64,000 bases of DNA, taken from contig OU862908.1 in the NCBI GenBank assembly GCA_917880885.1, positions 51,977,819-52,041,818 on the forward strand, read 5' to 3'. The position numbers and the translations under genes are program-made. The notes below the pieces were generated by a model. It was not told where the DNA came from and ran no database searches. It saw only the letters and a program-made list of their open reading frames with translations. Position 1 is the stretch's first letter. The number at the start of each line of letters is the position of its first letter. This DNA is from Limnephilus marmoratus (Eukaryota > Arthropoda > Insecta > Trichoptera > Limnephilidae). Positions 45,798-57,337 of this stretch are shown piece by piece.

Positions 45798-46214
45798 GAA
45801 TCCCAAACTACGAATCCAGTAGCATACTTAATACTATAGCAATGTCACTGAACCACATGCCACTAAGCAATTGCTTAATAGTAGCGTGCTTTCGGAGGAG
45901 GAGAAGGATAGAAGCTACTAATGCGCATGTCTGTCTGTAGCTTTAAGCTATTTCATGGCATGATATAAGAAAGCCCGATATCTGAACTTGGGATTTGGAC
46001 TGTGCTTTGGTTCCTTTAACTCACCGATCGCTAACGACATTGCTGATATTATCAATGATTACAGTGATTTGGGTTGTTTTCAGGAATTCAAGTTTGTATG
46101 AGGCTAAATAGTCTCAGAATTAGCAAGATACATAGTTTAAATGTCCACTTAATTTATTTATTAATTTATAGTTTTACGAAATTTATTCTCTAAAGGTGAG
46201 GAATATAAACACTC

Positions 46215-46345
46215 TTCAAGACCAATGTTCATTCCTTCCTCTCCTCAAAAAGACCCTCCACACAGCATCCCAGATGACATAGGCCCTGAGGGAAATTATT
46301 TTCCTCAGGGCCTCCTGTGTGGAGTTAATGTAAAAAAAAAAATAT
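46215..46345 (+). mobile_element. LINE family A tail (131 bp)
   Basis: AGACCAATGTTCATTCCTTC through the intact nested stem-loop (CTCCACACAG/CTGTGTGGAG, GCCCTGAGG/CCTCAGGGC) to AGTTAATGTAAAAAAAA. It matches the reverse of 21285-21410, including the LINE-specific TTCATTCCTTCCTCTCCTCA that SINE-like B copies lack. Confidence 0.85.
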
Positions 46346-47346
46346 ATATATAAACATTGAAGGATTCAAATAAAAATTAATAAAAAGACGATAAATGTTA
46401 AATAACAGAAAAAATCGAAAATTTGCATGCTATGACGTCGAACTGAATTAAATACGCGTGGCATATTAACAAGCCCGTTTTAAATTGAATTGAAAAATCG
46501 ACAGCCGGTTGCATATTTTTTTATTCGAGAAAAGGTTGTAACGTTCGCTTTATATTCGACAATAATTAAAAAAAATATATCTTAATTTTCTCTAATATAA
46601 TATAAACTTCACTATCTGTTTGTGGCGGGCGGGCGGGCTTTTTGGATTTTATTTGTTTACAAATCTACAGTTTTTTTTTCGAGTATAATGAAATTTTGAA
46701 CACTATATGTACCTTCAAAACAATGGTAAGGTCTCTGTCTACGTGAGATTTCTAAAAACCACCCCATTCCCATCCCCATCCCCCCCCCCCCCATTAAAGC
46801 AGTATTTTGATACTACTCTACGATTTTTTGAACATTTGACGTTAAAAATTAGAGAAAAATTACAGTCTAGATTTGATTTCGAAAAATTATGCATAAAGCC
46901 CGAGCAACATCCGGGATTTGAGCTATGTAGGTATCTATCTATAACAATTACTAAGCGTAATTACCCAAAATGGTTTAGAAACGATCGTATTAAAATAACG
47001 TACGAGTCAAAAAAATTGCTCACAAAGTTTAAAAATAATTTTGGGAACTAATTATGTTACAAAAAGTGTGTCGATAATTGCGAAGAAGGGGCTGTTGTTA
47101 ACCATGGGAACATTAATAAATTTTCAAACATGCTTAATAATAATGGCTCTGGTATTCCCTCTAACATGCATTTGATAATTAAATGGCCAATAACCCCCAA
47201 GAGTTCGTTAAATTGTTTGCTAAAAGAATATGATACTGCAAACAACTCTCCATTATTGGACACTATAACATCAAATAATGACAACAAGGTCGATTTTAAT
47301 CAATGCATTTTGAAGAAAATTATCTAAATTAAAATGCCATGATTGG
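46346..47346. other. AT-rich; weak retroelement trace
   Basis: A frame at about 46860-47051 (PKWFRNDRIKITYESKKLL) resembles the linker between endonuclease and RT in CR1/Jockey-type LINEs; low confidence. A minus-strand frame at 47057-47287 (GHLIIKCMLEGIPEPLLLS) is protein-like but unassigned. GGCGGGCGGGCGGGC at about 46625 is simple repeat. Confidence 0.35.
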
Positions 47347-47690
47347 TAGGTTCTCAACCTTATTTTACCCAATTTGAGAATATTATTTTTTCTAGCGTCC
47401 CCCAATTGTTTTTACTTACCATCTGTCGCGAATATGTAACAGCTATTGTCACGATTGGGGGGAGGGGGGTACCGGGTTGCTGGATCCTTCCTTCTTGTAT
47501 TCGTGATATAGTGTCAATTCTTAATAATAATAATATAATAATAATATAAGTGTTTTTTTTTCTTTTTTAGACCATACTTTTTTTTACCTGCCCACGCCAT
47601 TACTATGCGATCTTAACGCCCCCTAGTTTTACTCAACGCCGCTTCTCTGCGTTATCGCCCACGTTGAGAACCAACGACTTAAACAAACCG
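47347..47690. mobile_element. hAT-like element K, copy 1
   Basis: Left GTAGGTTCTCAACCTTATTT; right, in reverse, TTGGTTCTCAACGTGGGCGA. Ends of the GGTTCTCAACCTT kind are common in hAT elements. The right 260 bp matches 60125-60375 in reverse. No target duplication visible; decayed. Confidence 0.55.
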
Positions 47691-48120
47691 GCTGCTCCCA
47701 ATATATATCAATATTCTTATCGAAATGATTATTATCAGCCTTTTCTTATCCTCTTACTAAACTTTTTAATCTTGTCAATATAAAATTTTAAATTTTCCGA
47801 AAAAATGTAAAACAAGCTTTCATCAAAAACAAAGTAATAAATCTGATTTCTCTAACAGAAAACCTATATTATGTATCCAGTTGTCTTTTTCGAAATTATT
47901 TGAATCTGCGATGCTCTCTACCACTCTCGCCTGAGATCAATAAAGTAATTTAACATCGATAACATGGTTTCAGGGCAAAAAGATCTACTCTTATAAACTT
48001 AAGAGCGTTTAACCAGCCAGCGGCCGAAAATCCACATTTCGTTGAAAGTTATTCTTACGATCGTGCAGGGCGGTTACAATGAGAAAGATTAATTATTCTC
48101 CGTACCAGCTTTCTAAAATT

Positions 48121-48687
48121 ATTTATTTATTTATTTATTTCAACGCCATAAAATGGCTATTACAATCCGGTGATACATAGTGGTACATAGGAGGATAATT
48201 TCAATGATAATATATACATTAAACAAAGTACATATGTATGATAACAACTAGTATTTATTAATTGTTTTTGTGTTTAATTCGTAGAACTCCATTTTAATTT
48301 TTAGAAATTTAATTAAAATTAAATTCGATAATGTTATTATCGCACAGTTTGAAAATGACCTTACAAGTCGAAACAGCTGTAACTAAAACACTAACCAAAA
48401 AACTTGCAGAACTCGATAATAACATTATCGAATTTAATTTTAATTAAATTTCTAAAAACTAGTATTTAGTTATAGGATACAAATATGTTTTACAACAAGA
48501 AAAAAATAGTATGAGCTCGTACAAAATACACATTTTTATGCAGTATAAACATAAGTAAATTAAGGTGAATTCTTAGAAAAATTCTCAACATCAAGTATAA
48601 TATACCTACTTTACTTTTATTTGTACATATTGTTGGCTAAAATGGAGTACATAACTTAGTAATGATATTATTGTTATATTATAACGC
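48121..48687 (-). mobile_element. Probable LINE 3' UTR inserted into repeat F
   Basis: (ATTT)n at 48121-48140 followed by CAACGCCATAAAATGG: in reverse, a UTR ending in (AAAT)n. No coding frame. The right edge comes from comparison with copy 1 of repeat F. Confidence 0.55.
48258..48457. mobile_element. Hairpin element with 11-bp direct repeats
   Basis: Flanked by ACTAGTATTTA (48247-48257 and 48458-48468). It contains two perfect 45-bp inverted arms (48298-48342 and 48414-48458, the last base shared with the right repeat). Confidence 0.6.
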
Positions 48688-49332
48688 ATTATCGTTTTTA
48701 TTTCATTCCAAATTTGCTTTAATTTTTACCTACATCCAAAAATGCTGAAAGGTGTGATGATAAAACTATTAAAATAATGTACTTGTTGTAATTATTTTTT
48801 GATTATAAGTATTTATCATTTTTCAATGTCTAAGTTAAATAAGAATGTTAAAAAATCTGAAATATATTAGTTTTTAAGTGCGCAAATAAATACACAAACG
48901 GACCAATTTTCGTCAAGAAACACATGTACGTATATATTTTATGATTTTATTTAAATTAAAATTCTAAAACATTCGATACCCAGATGATGTATTGATTTAT
49001 TTTACTGCATGATTAAATGATTTGAAATGGGTGTGGTATAATACAAAATCTTTTATGAAAATTTAACAAATCTGCCAACGACCTATGGTATAACCTTATT
49101 ATACTAAAAATAAACATTTTTTCTCAAAATTTAAAACATGTGAATGCTAGATAAAAGAACAATCTTTCGAAAACTATTTATAATTTTTTGTGGAAAAGAG
49201 TCAATACGTCAAGAATCTGATTTAAAAATGACATAATACCCTCTTAATGATTTATCAGGAATATTTGTTTAATAATATTCACAAACTGTCAAAGTGTGTC
49301 TTCAAACAGACGTAGTGTTCACTGACATTAGT

Positions 49333-50125
49333 ACCTAAGGCTTTCGACAAAGTCTCACTTAAAATTCTCACACATAAATTAAGAACTCTTGGAATCTTCT
49401 CTGTGTGCCGTAGCAGGTCCCCCCGACGTTGGGATCACTATTGAAAATGTCTCTCTGTCTTGCGCTGCCCGGAATAGCTCCTCCACACTTCTAATGCCGG
49501 TCCACTCTCGTATGTTACGCAGCCAAGACATTTGTCTCCTACCAGGCCCCCGGCGACGTGATACTTCTCCCCTCGAAGTATATGACCCAGATATGAAATT
49601 TTTCTGATTTTTATTAATGTAAGCAGTTCTCTATCTGCTCTAGCCCGCCTGAGAATTTCTATGTTGGTGATCATGTCGGTCCATGGGACTTTGAGCATTC
49701 TCCGGTGAAGCCACATTTCAAAAGCCTCTAACCTGTTCATGGTATTTACTTTCAAGGTCCATGTTTCACATCCATAGAGCAAGACCGACCACACATAACA
49801 TTTTAGCATTCTCTGCCTTAGTTTTAAGCTGATATTGTCATTGCAGAAGAGGGATTTCATTTTAATGAACGCAGTTCTTGCTGCTTCAATTCTGCATTTA
49901 ACCTCTACATCTGGGTCAAGAGTCTCCGTGAGAACTCTTGGAATAACGAAGATTATTTTAAAATGGTTTGAAAGTTATCTGCACAAAAGAAAAATATCAG
50001 TCAAACTCAAATCGCACTTTTTACACTCCAGTTTGAAATCTTCACCCGCGTTCCACAGGGTTTACATTTGGGACCAGTATTGTTTTCCTCGTTTATAAAC
50101 GACTGCGTGACCTTTTTGATATAAA
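49333..50125 (+). pseudogene. CR1-like reverse transcriptase split by an RTE insertion
   Basis: 49333-49395 encodes KAFDKVSLKILTHKLRTLGI (domain A region). The frame resumes exactly at 49945 with TKIILKWFESYLHKRKISVK, then VPQGLHLGPVLF after a frameshift near 50030. The target duplication AGAACTCTTGGAAT marks the split. Only the front of the RT domain remains. Confidence 0.8.
49396..49930 (-). mobile_element. RTE-like LINE fragment with 14-bp target duplication
   Basis: Minus-strand frame (49438-49860 and upstream) encodes CRIEAARTAFIKMKS, CYVWSVLLYGCETWTL, RLEAFEMWLHRRML and ISYLGHILRGEKY: the C-terminal end of an RTE-like polymerase related to 19335-20501. Flanked by AGAACTCTTGGAAT (49382-49395 and 49931-49944). 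Strong 5' truncation. Confidence 0.85.
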
Positions 50126-50949
50126 ACTTAAATTTTGATTTGAGGCAAAAATACTGGTAACCGAATTGAAAAAATAATTTTTAAAAAAGATTTTGCGCCA
50201 ACTTCTACATAAATATGTATAATAATACATAAAATAATTTTTTTATTATCACAAATGCATTTTGATGGGTTTAAATTATACTTACAAATGACCGATTTAC
50301 GTTGGAACACGAATTTTGTCCAAAAAACGCCCACTTTGTGATGTTTAATTTTTTTTTAATACTCTCCATTTTATTTTGATAGTATATTGGGTAAGATTAC
50401 TTTTTCAGTAAATATCATTAACTCGCGAAAAATGCCTCTAAAATCGGGAAAAATTGAATTCTTTATTGGCAGTTTTAAAACACAAATAAATAAAGTAGCA
50501 CATAGTACAGATATTTTCCATACCTGTTGCTTAAAAAAAATATTTTTAATTCCGTTAAGTATTTTGCCTTAAATCCAAATTTAAGTTTTATATGAAAAAG
50601 GCCGAGCAGCCGTTCCTCTTAACAACAAGTAAATAAATTCAATAATCCTACTAGATCAGGAATAACATGAATGTTAGGCCATTTCACATAATAATATATA
50701 CTCAATATGCCCTTTACAGTTGAAGTACACTGTGGTTTGTGGACATTCCTTAGTTGAAATGTTTTGAAACTACGCCGCAATAATAATTTGTAAAAATGTA
50801 ATTGAAATCGGTTGTAATAGTTCCTTGTATTGGTGGAAACGGCACAGTGGGCTGATAACGATAAACCGTAGAAAATGGGCACTGATAAGCGGAGCCATTA
50901 CGAAATAGGTAGGTACGGTGCAGGGGGTTACTTGAAGCATTTGAACACT
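50126..50949. other. AT-rich, no feature recognised
   Basis: No gene or element seen. Confidence 0.4.
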
Positions 50950-52440
50950 AAACATAGTTAAAAAGTTAAGCCGACTAAAAACATTAAATCGTACTTGTCT
51001 CTGAAACTTGTCGCTTAAAACGTCGACGGTCACTAAATCGTAATTGTCGCTACTACTCATAAAGTTCAAACAGTTGCTATAGTAAACATGTATCTAATAG
51101 TCCCAGGAATGTGTTTCTAAATCATCTGAACAGTAATTAAATGATATTCTTTTCTGGAACGTGTGGCTAAAAACATTGACACAGTCACTATATCGCATTT
51201 CTCTCTGGAAGGCGTGGCTCAAAACATTTATTTTTTATTTTTTTATTGTAATCTTTATTTTTTTATGTTACATAGTTACATTGATACATTAACTTAATTG
51301 TAACACTTTAACGCGGCTAAAAATTTTGACGCGGTCACCAAATCATATTTGTCTCTAGAAACCGAGGCTAAAAACTTTGACACAGTAACTTGATCGTATT
51401 TGTCTCTGAAACACGAGGCTAAAAACTTTGACGCTGTCACTAAGTCGTACAATTGTCTATGGAATGTTGAGCTAAAAACATAGTATTTTTCCTCGGAAGG
51501 CATGACAAAAAAGTCATAAAAATGTTTTCTTTTCTGGAACGAGTGGCTAAAAACATTGGCACAGTCACTATAACGTATTTATCTCTGGAAGGCGTGGCTA
51601 AAAACATTGACAAAGTAACTTAATTGTAACACTTAACGCGTCTAAAAACTTTGACGCGGTCACCAAATCGTATAATTGTTTACGGAGTGTTCAGCTTAAA
51701 ACATTGGGCACAGTCCTAAATCGTATTTGTCTCTGGAAACCGTGGCTAAACAGATTGACAGTCGCTAAATCGTATTTGTCTCTGGAAAGCGAGGCTAAAT
51801 AGATTGACGTAACTAAATCGTTTTTGAATCTGGAATGTGTGACTCAAAACATTGACATTGACGTCCGTCCGGGAGGGGCGGGGCGGGGGTGGCTAGAGAA
51901 TTTCTCCTTACATATAGGCTATTGATACAAAATTCTCCAGTTTCTGGGCACTCCACGGGGAGCTATAGAGCTACACACCGTGCTCTTGGAGGGTTACACT
52001 CGGTCCCCATCACCGCCCCCCCCCCCCCCCCCCCCCCCCTAGCTATGCTACTGGTTCTAATACCTACGTAACTTATATTCGGAATGTTTGACTGAAAACA
52101 TTAACATAATCACTAAATAGTATTTGTCTCTGGAACCAGTGGCTACAAACGTTGCAACAATGACTACATCGTATTATTTGTTTAGGGAACGTGTGTCTGA
52201 AAACATTGACACCGACACTGAATTGAATTATTTGTCTCTGGAACGATTGACTAAAAACATTGACATAACAGTCACTAAAACGTATTCAGAGGGACCTATG
52301 TACCTTATATCTGGAACGTTTGACTGAAAACATTGACACAGTCACAAAATAGAATTTATGTCTGGAATTTGTAGCTAAAGACATTGACCCAGTCACTTCT
52401 CGGATTTGCCTTTGGAATATGTCGCAAAAATAAAATGAAA
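50950..52440 (+). repeat. Decayed minisatellite, ~51-bp unit, about 21 units
   Basis: Unit close to GTGGCTAAAAACATTGACAC then AGTCACTAAATCGTATTTGT then CTCTGGAAC. Units differ by many substitutions and small indels. The array is interrupted at about 51225-51310 (AT-rich) and 51865-52080 (which holds a C-run). No open frame runs through it. Confidence 0.85.
51865..52080. mobile_element. Insert in the minisatellite with poly-C and hAT-like end
   Basis: GGGAGGGGCGGGGCGGGGGT at the left; a run of about 25 C (52014-52038) then TAGCTATGCTACTGG at the right. In reverse, CCAGTAGCATAGCTA plus G-run resembles the ends of some hAT elements (compare 58386-58418). Edges uncertain. Confidence 0.4.
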
Positions 52441-53360
52441 TGTGTTGCGTTTTACTTAAAACAACCCTGTTTGCAAACTTCTCTTGTTATTTACCAGGGA
52501 AGCCATTCGGTCACCCTGGCAAAATACGCTTTTGGTATAGTTGCACTCCTAAAACTCCTAATGAATTGTATTACCAACGAAAAAACTCGATAACTTGCAT
52601 TTCGTTGACCTCTAGCCCATAAAAAATACAGAGTTTCTGAGTAGTTGCATAATAATAAATCCGGTTATTACACGCGTAATCAAAGTTATTTTATGATCGA
52701 GGTTGTGGGTTGGCAGTGGCGTGCATTGCTTGATGATCAAAGCTAGGCTGTAAGTAGGTGTGCAGTTTTTCAAGTTCGGTTAATAATTGTGCAGTAAATA
52801 TGTTTAAATTAGTATTATATTATCATATCATCTACTGATTATCGCGGCCAAATTAATTAATTATATAATTTGCATTAAGTATACGATTTTTTTTAAATAT
52901 TACAAACAATAGTTTGATGGTTCGTTTTTCGATATATGCACAACTTTTCCGCCTTTATGGACTGCACTTTCCACTGCGTAGGTAGTAGATGTTTAATAAT
53001 CTTCCTTATCGGAGGTTGGCCACCAACGTAGTTGATATTTATTATTTTACCATTTTACAACTAAACAAAAAATACATGATAATAATAAATAATATTGTAA
53101 ACGGAAAGATGTACTAAAAAATGGCTTACAACGTACATTACGATATATTCTCTACAAAGCATTATTTTGAAAAACCGGTGCCAAGGTAGGTACTTTGGTA
53201 GATATAAAACAAATTAAATTACTTCGTTACCTACCTTTTAAAACACTGGATCAACATAATTGTGCCAGGAGTACAAACGGACCTTATGATTTTTGAAGTA
53301 TTTATGAAGACAAGTGGATTCTTATTGTAAAGAAGTAAGTTTGTAGAAAAAGTAAATTGA
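52441..53360. other. AT-rich, no gene seen
   Basis: GCAGTGGCGTGCATTGCTTG near 52716 resembles a hAT terminus, but no partner was found. Nothing else recognised. Confidence 0.4.
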
Positions 53361-54145
53361 ATGATGGATGTCACCCAGCTGTCAAAGTCACCACAGTGGC
53401 CGGTGCCGGTGCCGGTGCGGTAAGCGGCGGGCGGAGCGGTAGGTGTTCTGTGTAGGTAGGTACCTAGTTTATTTACCTACATAAATATTATAATGTGTTG
53501 CGGTTATGCTGATAACATTATCCAAACGTCACTGCTGCTCGAGGACTCTTCAAAGCGTGCGTAACTCAATGCTGAATCGTTGACACAAAAACATTTGTTT
53601 CAAACTTACTATTCACGATTCCACTAAATAAACACGGCACTATAGCACTGTTTGGCACTCTTCGTTCCGGACGGATTTATTTATGTCCGGATCACAGTAA
53701 CGCCGTCACGGACAAAAATAGCTTCTACTTCCTTTTAACACTGCCGAAACTATTTCAAAACCGTCAATGAAACTGAAAAAACACGCACTCTCAAAATATG
53801 AGGAAACTACAAACTCTGATTGTAAAAACCGCAAAACTTTCCCGAAATTAAAAGTTGACAAACTCGAAAGTTAGTAAATCGCGAAACTTTGGCAACACTC
53901 GGGACGCAGACGTGACAGGGAGAAGTGCTATAAATCTCACTTAGACGGGCGGGAGCAAGACCGGCACCTAACTCTAATTGTTTATATTGCTCAGATTCTA
54001 ACCTATCAATTTGCGAGGGCACCAATGCAATGAAATAATTATTGTCATCGCCACAAGTTCGCGGGCAGAAGTCGCGGCTCGCGGCTGACAGCTGTCTAGT
54101 TCGCCGTTCGGCCGCGAGCGGCGCTCAACGCCAGTGTACGAGTAC
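53361..54145. promoter_or_regulatory. CpG-rich block, possible promoter or 5' region
   Basis: Two CpG-rich pieces (about 53395-53450 and 54045-54140) stand out from the AT-rich surroundings; the second includes CAGCTGTC and GCCGCGAGCGGCGC. A short open frame at 53361 ends near GTGCG|GTAAGC, which could be a donor site. Direct evidence for transcription is lacking. Confidence 0.25.
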
Positions 54146-54446
54146 CAGTCTTTTTATCTATTCTTTTATTGTTTTTGTGGGCGTGGGACCTGTTGCATGC
54201 TGGGATTTCCTCAAATTTATACCAATATACCTACTTCAGTTTGTTCATTTTATTTCATATTATAAAGCGACCCAATAATTCATACTCAATCGAAATGCAT
54301 CAAATGAAAGAATAAAATAACTGGTTGTTTTAAATATATTAAAAATTATTCCCATAAAAAACAACCAATTTTTTTTTTCTGTCATCAATCTGATAGATTT
54401 CCATGTACTGCATTCATAGTGAATAAACTATGTAATAATATTAGGG

Positions 54447-54497
54447 CTTTTTTTTATAAGCCCCTAAAAAGGGCGCTAATTTTTAAATAAATACATT
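54447..54497 (+). mobile_element. Isolated LINE tail stem-loop
   Basis: AAGCCCCTAAAAAGGGCGCT followed by an AAATAAATA end, matching the tail of the LINE copies at 1-340 and 58680-59866. Confidence 0.6.
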
Positions 54498-54553
54498 CCT
54501 ATGAAAGTCCAGAAATTTTTTTGATGCAGCGATTTTGACGATTCTGATAGATA

Positions 54554-54731
54554 TTAGCGCCGTTTACACGCACACTTCGGAGCGACCGAGTCCCGCGCCA
54601 CTTCAGGCCGCCGCGCAGAAAAGTCTCACAGCGAACTGCGCTGTAAACCTATCGGTCATTACTTTTCTGCGCGGCGGCCTGAAGTGGCGCGGGACTCGGT
54701 CGCTCCGAAGTGAACGTGTAAACGGCGCTAA
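54554..54731. mobile_element. GC-rich fold-back MITE, ~70-bp arms
   Basis: Left arm from TTAGCGCCGTTTACACG to CGCGCAGAAAAGT, right arm its reverse with two mismatches; loop about 36 bp. TA inside both ends suggests a TA target. 178 bp, no coding. Confidence 0.85.
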
Positions 54732-56039
54732 TCTATGTAAAGCAATATCAGCGAATGAACTGGGTAGGTACCTAAACCAGTTTTTTTTTTTAAATATTTC
54801 TGTTTTTGAAATTGACAATTCGTGGTGGAATTCCATTATAATAGTAAAGTAGGTATAGGTACTTTACCTAATAAAACAATTATGAAACTTATTTCCACTA
54901 AGTAAAATTAAAGTAATAAGTTTCATATTTGTTTTATTATACATTGTTATTATACCAGTAATAATATTACAGCTGTTTGAGTAATGTATTTTTAATAAAA
55001 TTATCGATTTGCACCTAGGTAGTTGATGCCGAAATGATAAAAAGGATCTCACGCTGTCGTGAATGAATATTTTACGAATGACGGCTGATGACAATCATGC
55101 AGAATGTTATGGCATGTATTAATAATTGCTTCTCCAGATAACACAACACATTTGTATGCGTACACTTATTACATCAAAATAAATGAATGTGTACTTATTC
55201 CTGTGACTTTGTTACTGCTAGAGCAATCTAGCGGGAGATAGTCGCAACAATAACGGACGGGATCATTATGGTAAATAACATTGTCGATAGTGGAAACCTT
55301 TATCCGAGACGCAAACCTTGCGAACGAAGGGAAGGTTTTCATTCTACTCAGGGACGGTTTGGAATTCTTTGCTTTCGGAGCTTTGGACATAGAGGGATGA
55401 ATATAAACGTGAAAACTGTGTTCAAATTAATATTGACTAGCAAAATTTTGTTTATATTTTCTGTTGAGATTCTCGCCAGATTCTATGTGGATAATTGAAT
55501 ACGTCAATTCAACGGAAAATTTCTGAAACAGAAATTAATCAGATGCAAATTAATTCTTAATAGTGATTATGATAATAAATAATGCTTTTACCGTGTAAAA
55601 TATTTGTATAAGTCGTGATAAATTGTAAGCGCATAAATAATTTAAAATTTATTTTAATGTTTCATAAAAACACCACCCTTTATTATTTGTGTTTTATTTT
55701 GTAGTAACTTCAGAACTTCGACTGGCGACTCTGGTTAAACAGCTACCATTTATAGGCGTAGGCTACACGTTCAATATTTATTACGATCCATATTGATGGA
55801 TGGTAAATGCAGATATTTATCAAATATCGTGATATTTATTGAATGTGTAGACCAGCGTACTGACGGATCACAGGGTTTCTGGATTCCTGAAATCCGGATC
55901 CTGAACCCACGGATCAAGATAAAAAAATATTGTGCGTCTAGTCTCGCGTCATCATTTATCGCGTCAGCAATGGAGGAGGACGTCTTTATAAACGAATCCC
56001 CTCAACTCACCTTTATGTGGTCCCGAAGAACATAGCTTT
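54732..56039. other. AT-rich, no gene seen
   Basis: A TAACTTCAGAACTTCGACTG block at about 55704 resembles the repeat at 57338-57890. CCTGAAATCCGGATCC near 55886 is a short palindromic stretch. Nothing coding. Confidence 0.4.
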
Positions 56040-56043
56040 TATG

Positions 56044-57015
56044 GGCGAGAAGTGGCATGAAAGAGCCAGTTTTCTAAACGGAGCAAAAAAATGTACTTTT
56101 AATGAAAGAAATAATGTTTTTTTTTTCTTAAATTATTATTTACTTAATGAAGAAGGTAATTTTATACGAAAAAATCTTGAATACTATAAACAAATCAACG
56201 AAACATTCATTTTTTCAGAATGTGTCTTTTGGCTCTTTCATAACATTTCGGTATTGAAAGAGCTACTAAAAGTTATGAAAATCTGTATTATAAAGTGTAA
56301 TTGGGAAAATTATGCAAACTAATAATAATTGTGCAAACTATTAATAATTGCCCTATTTAAAAAAAAAAAACAAAAAGACAATTCCAACAAACCATTTTTC
56401 GAAACTAATGACATTTTTAAGATTTTTTTTAATTATAAGAGTCATTTTAAGTAATTCTAACAAACGCTTTAATCTTAACATATTATTCAGTCATACCTAT
56501 TATATATATATAATCTTAAAATATCAGAGGCAGATTATTTTTTATTAATAACAATCTCGAAAATTAAACAAAATGGCAAATAATATATTCTATCAAAAAC
56601 GCTAAGCTCTTTCATGGCCCATTCACCCGGCTCTTTCATAACTTATTCGTTAAAGAAATATAACCTTCAAAATAACAACATTATAAAAAATTGTGTTGCT
56701 CAGTTTTCACACGGTTGCAAGGCCAAATATAAGCATAAACCCAATCTACAAGCCATTTACTTACATTTGTTTACAATAAAATACCAAAAAAAATCTTAAA
56801 TGAAACAAAATACTTTCTTTGTAGTGACAAAAACTTTGACTCGGTGTCCCGGCGTCCGTTGGTTTCGGCGAAATGTCTAATGTTTGTGGGTGATGGGAAA
56901 TCAGTGTTGTCACTTAAAAATAGTTACCAACCACATCCGCTCCTTAACTACCAAAATAATGCAAGTGGCTCTTTCAAAACTTGGCTCCTTCATGCCACTT
57001 CTCCCCTACCCCACA
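56044..57015. mobile_element. TIR element with repeated GGCTCTTTCAT motifs
   Basis: Left GAGAAGTGGCATGAAAGAGC and right, in reverse, GAGAAGTGGCATGAAGGAGC are inverted ends. The core GGCTCTTTCA(T/A) recurs in both directions at about 56056, 56230, 56262, 56607, 56630, 56970 and 56983. Frames inside (56017-56322 among others) show no transposase motif. No clear target duplication. Confidence 0.6.
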
Positions 57016-57337
57016 AGAGCCCCTACTGCCTCTAACCACAGACTATGGCAGTAGCCTCTCTGTTCAGCCAACTTTTCGTCCATCGCTTTCATTTTATTAT
57101 TTTCTTTAAACCAAGTGCTAAAACGAAACTAATAGCAAAGCAGGATTTAATTTTTTCCCTGTGTCCTTAAAAACACGGGTATGCACTGCGATACATATTG
57201 ATGGATCACGATACATAGTGATGGATCATGATAAATATTGTATGAGTAGCCTACGCCTCAACATGTATGACGATTCGTGGGTTCACGATGCGGAATTCAG
57301 GAATCTAGATATCTTTATGACCTTTCGTAGATTTATT

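Larger units (their letters stand above)
47998..49114 (+). repeat. Dispersed repeat F, copy 2 (split by an insert)
   Basis: 47998-48120 and 48688-49114 match copy 1 at 8377-8940. The insert (48121-48687) starts with (TTTA)n, the reversed tail of a minus-strand LINE, and holds a further hairpin element. Confidence 0.8.

Noticed and set aside
50950..52440. CRISPR array
   Set aside because: Units are about 51 bp with no constant repeat alternating with unique spacers; a diverged minisatellite in a eukaryote.
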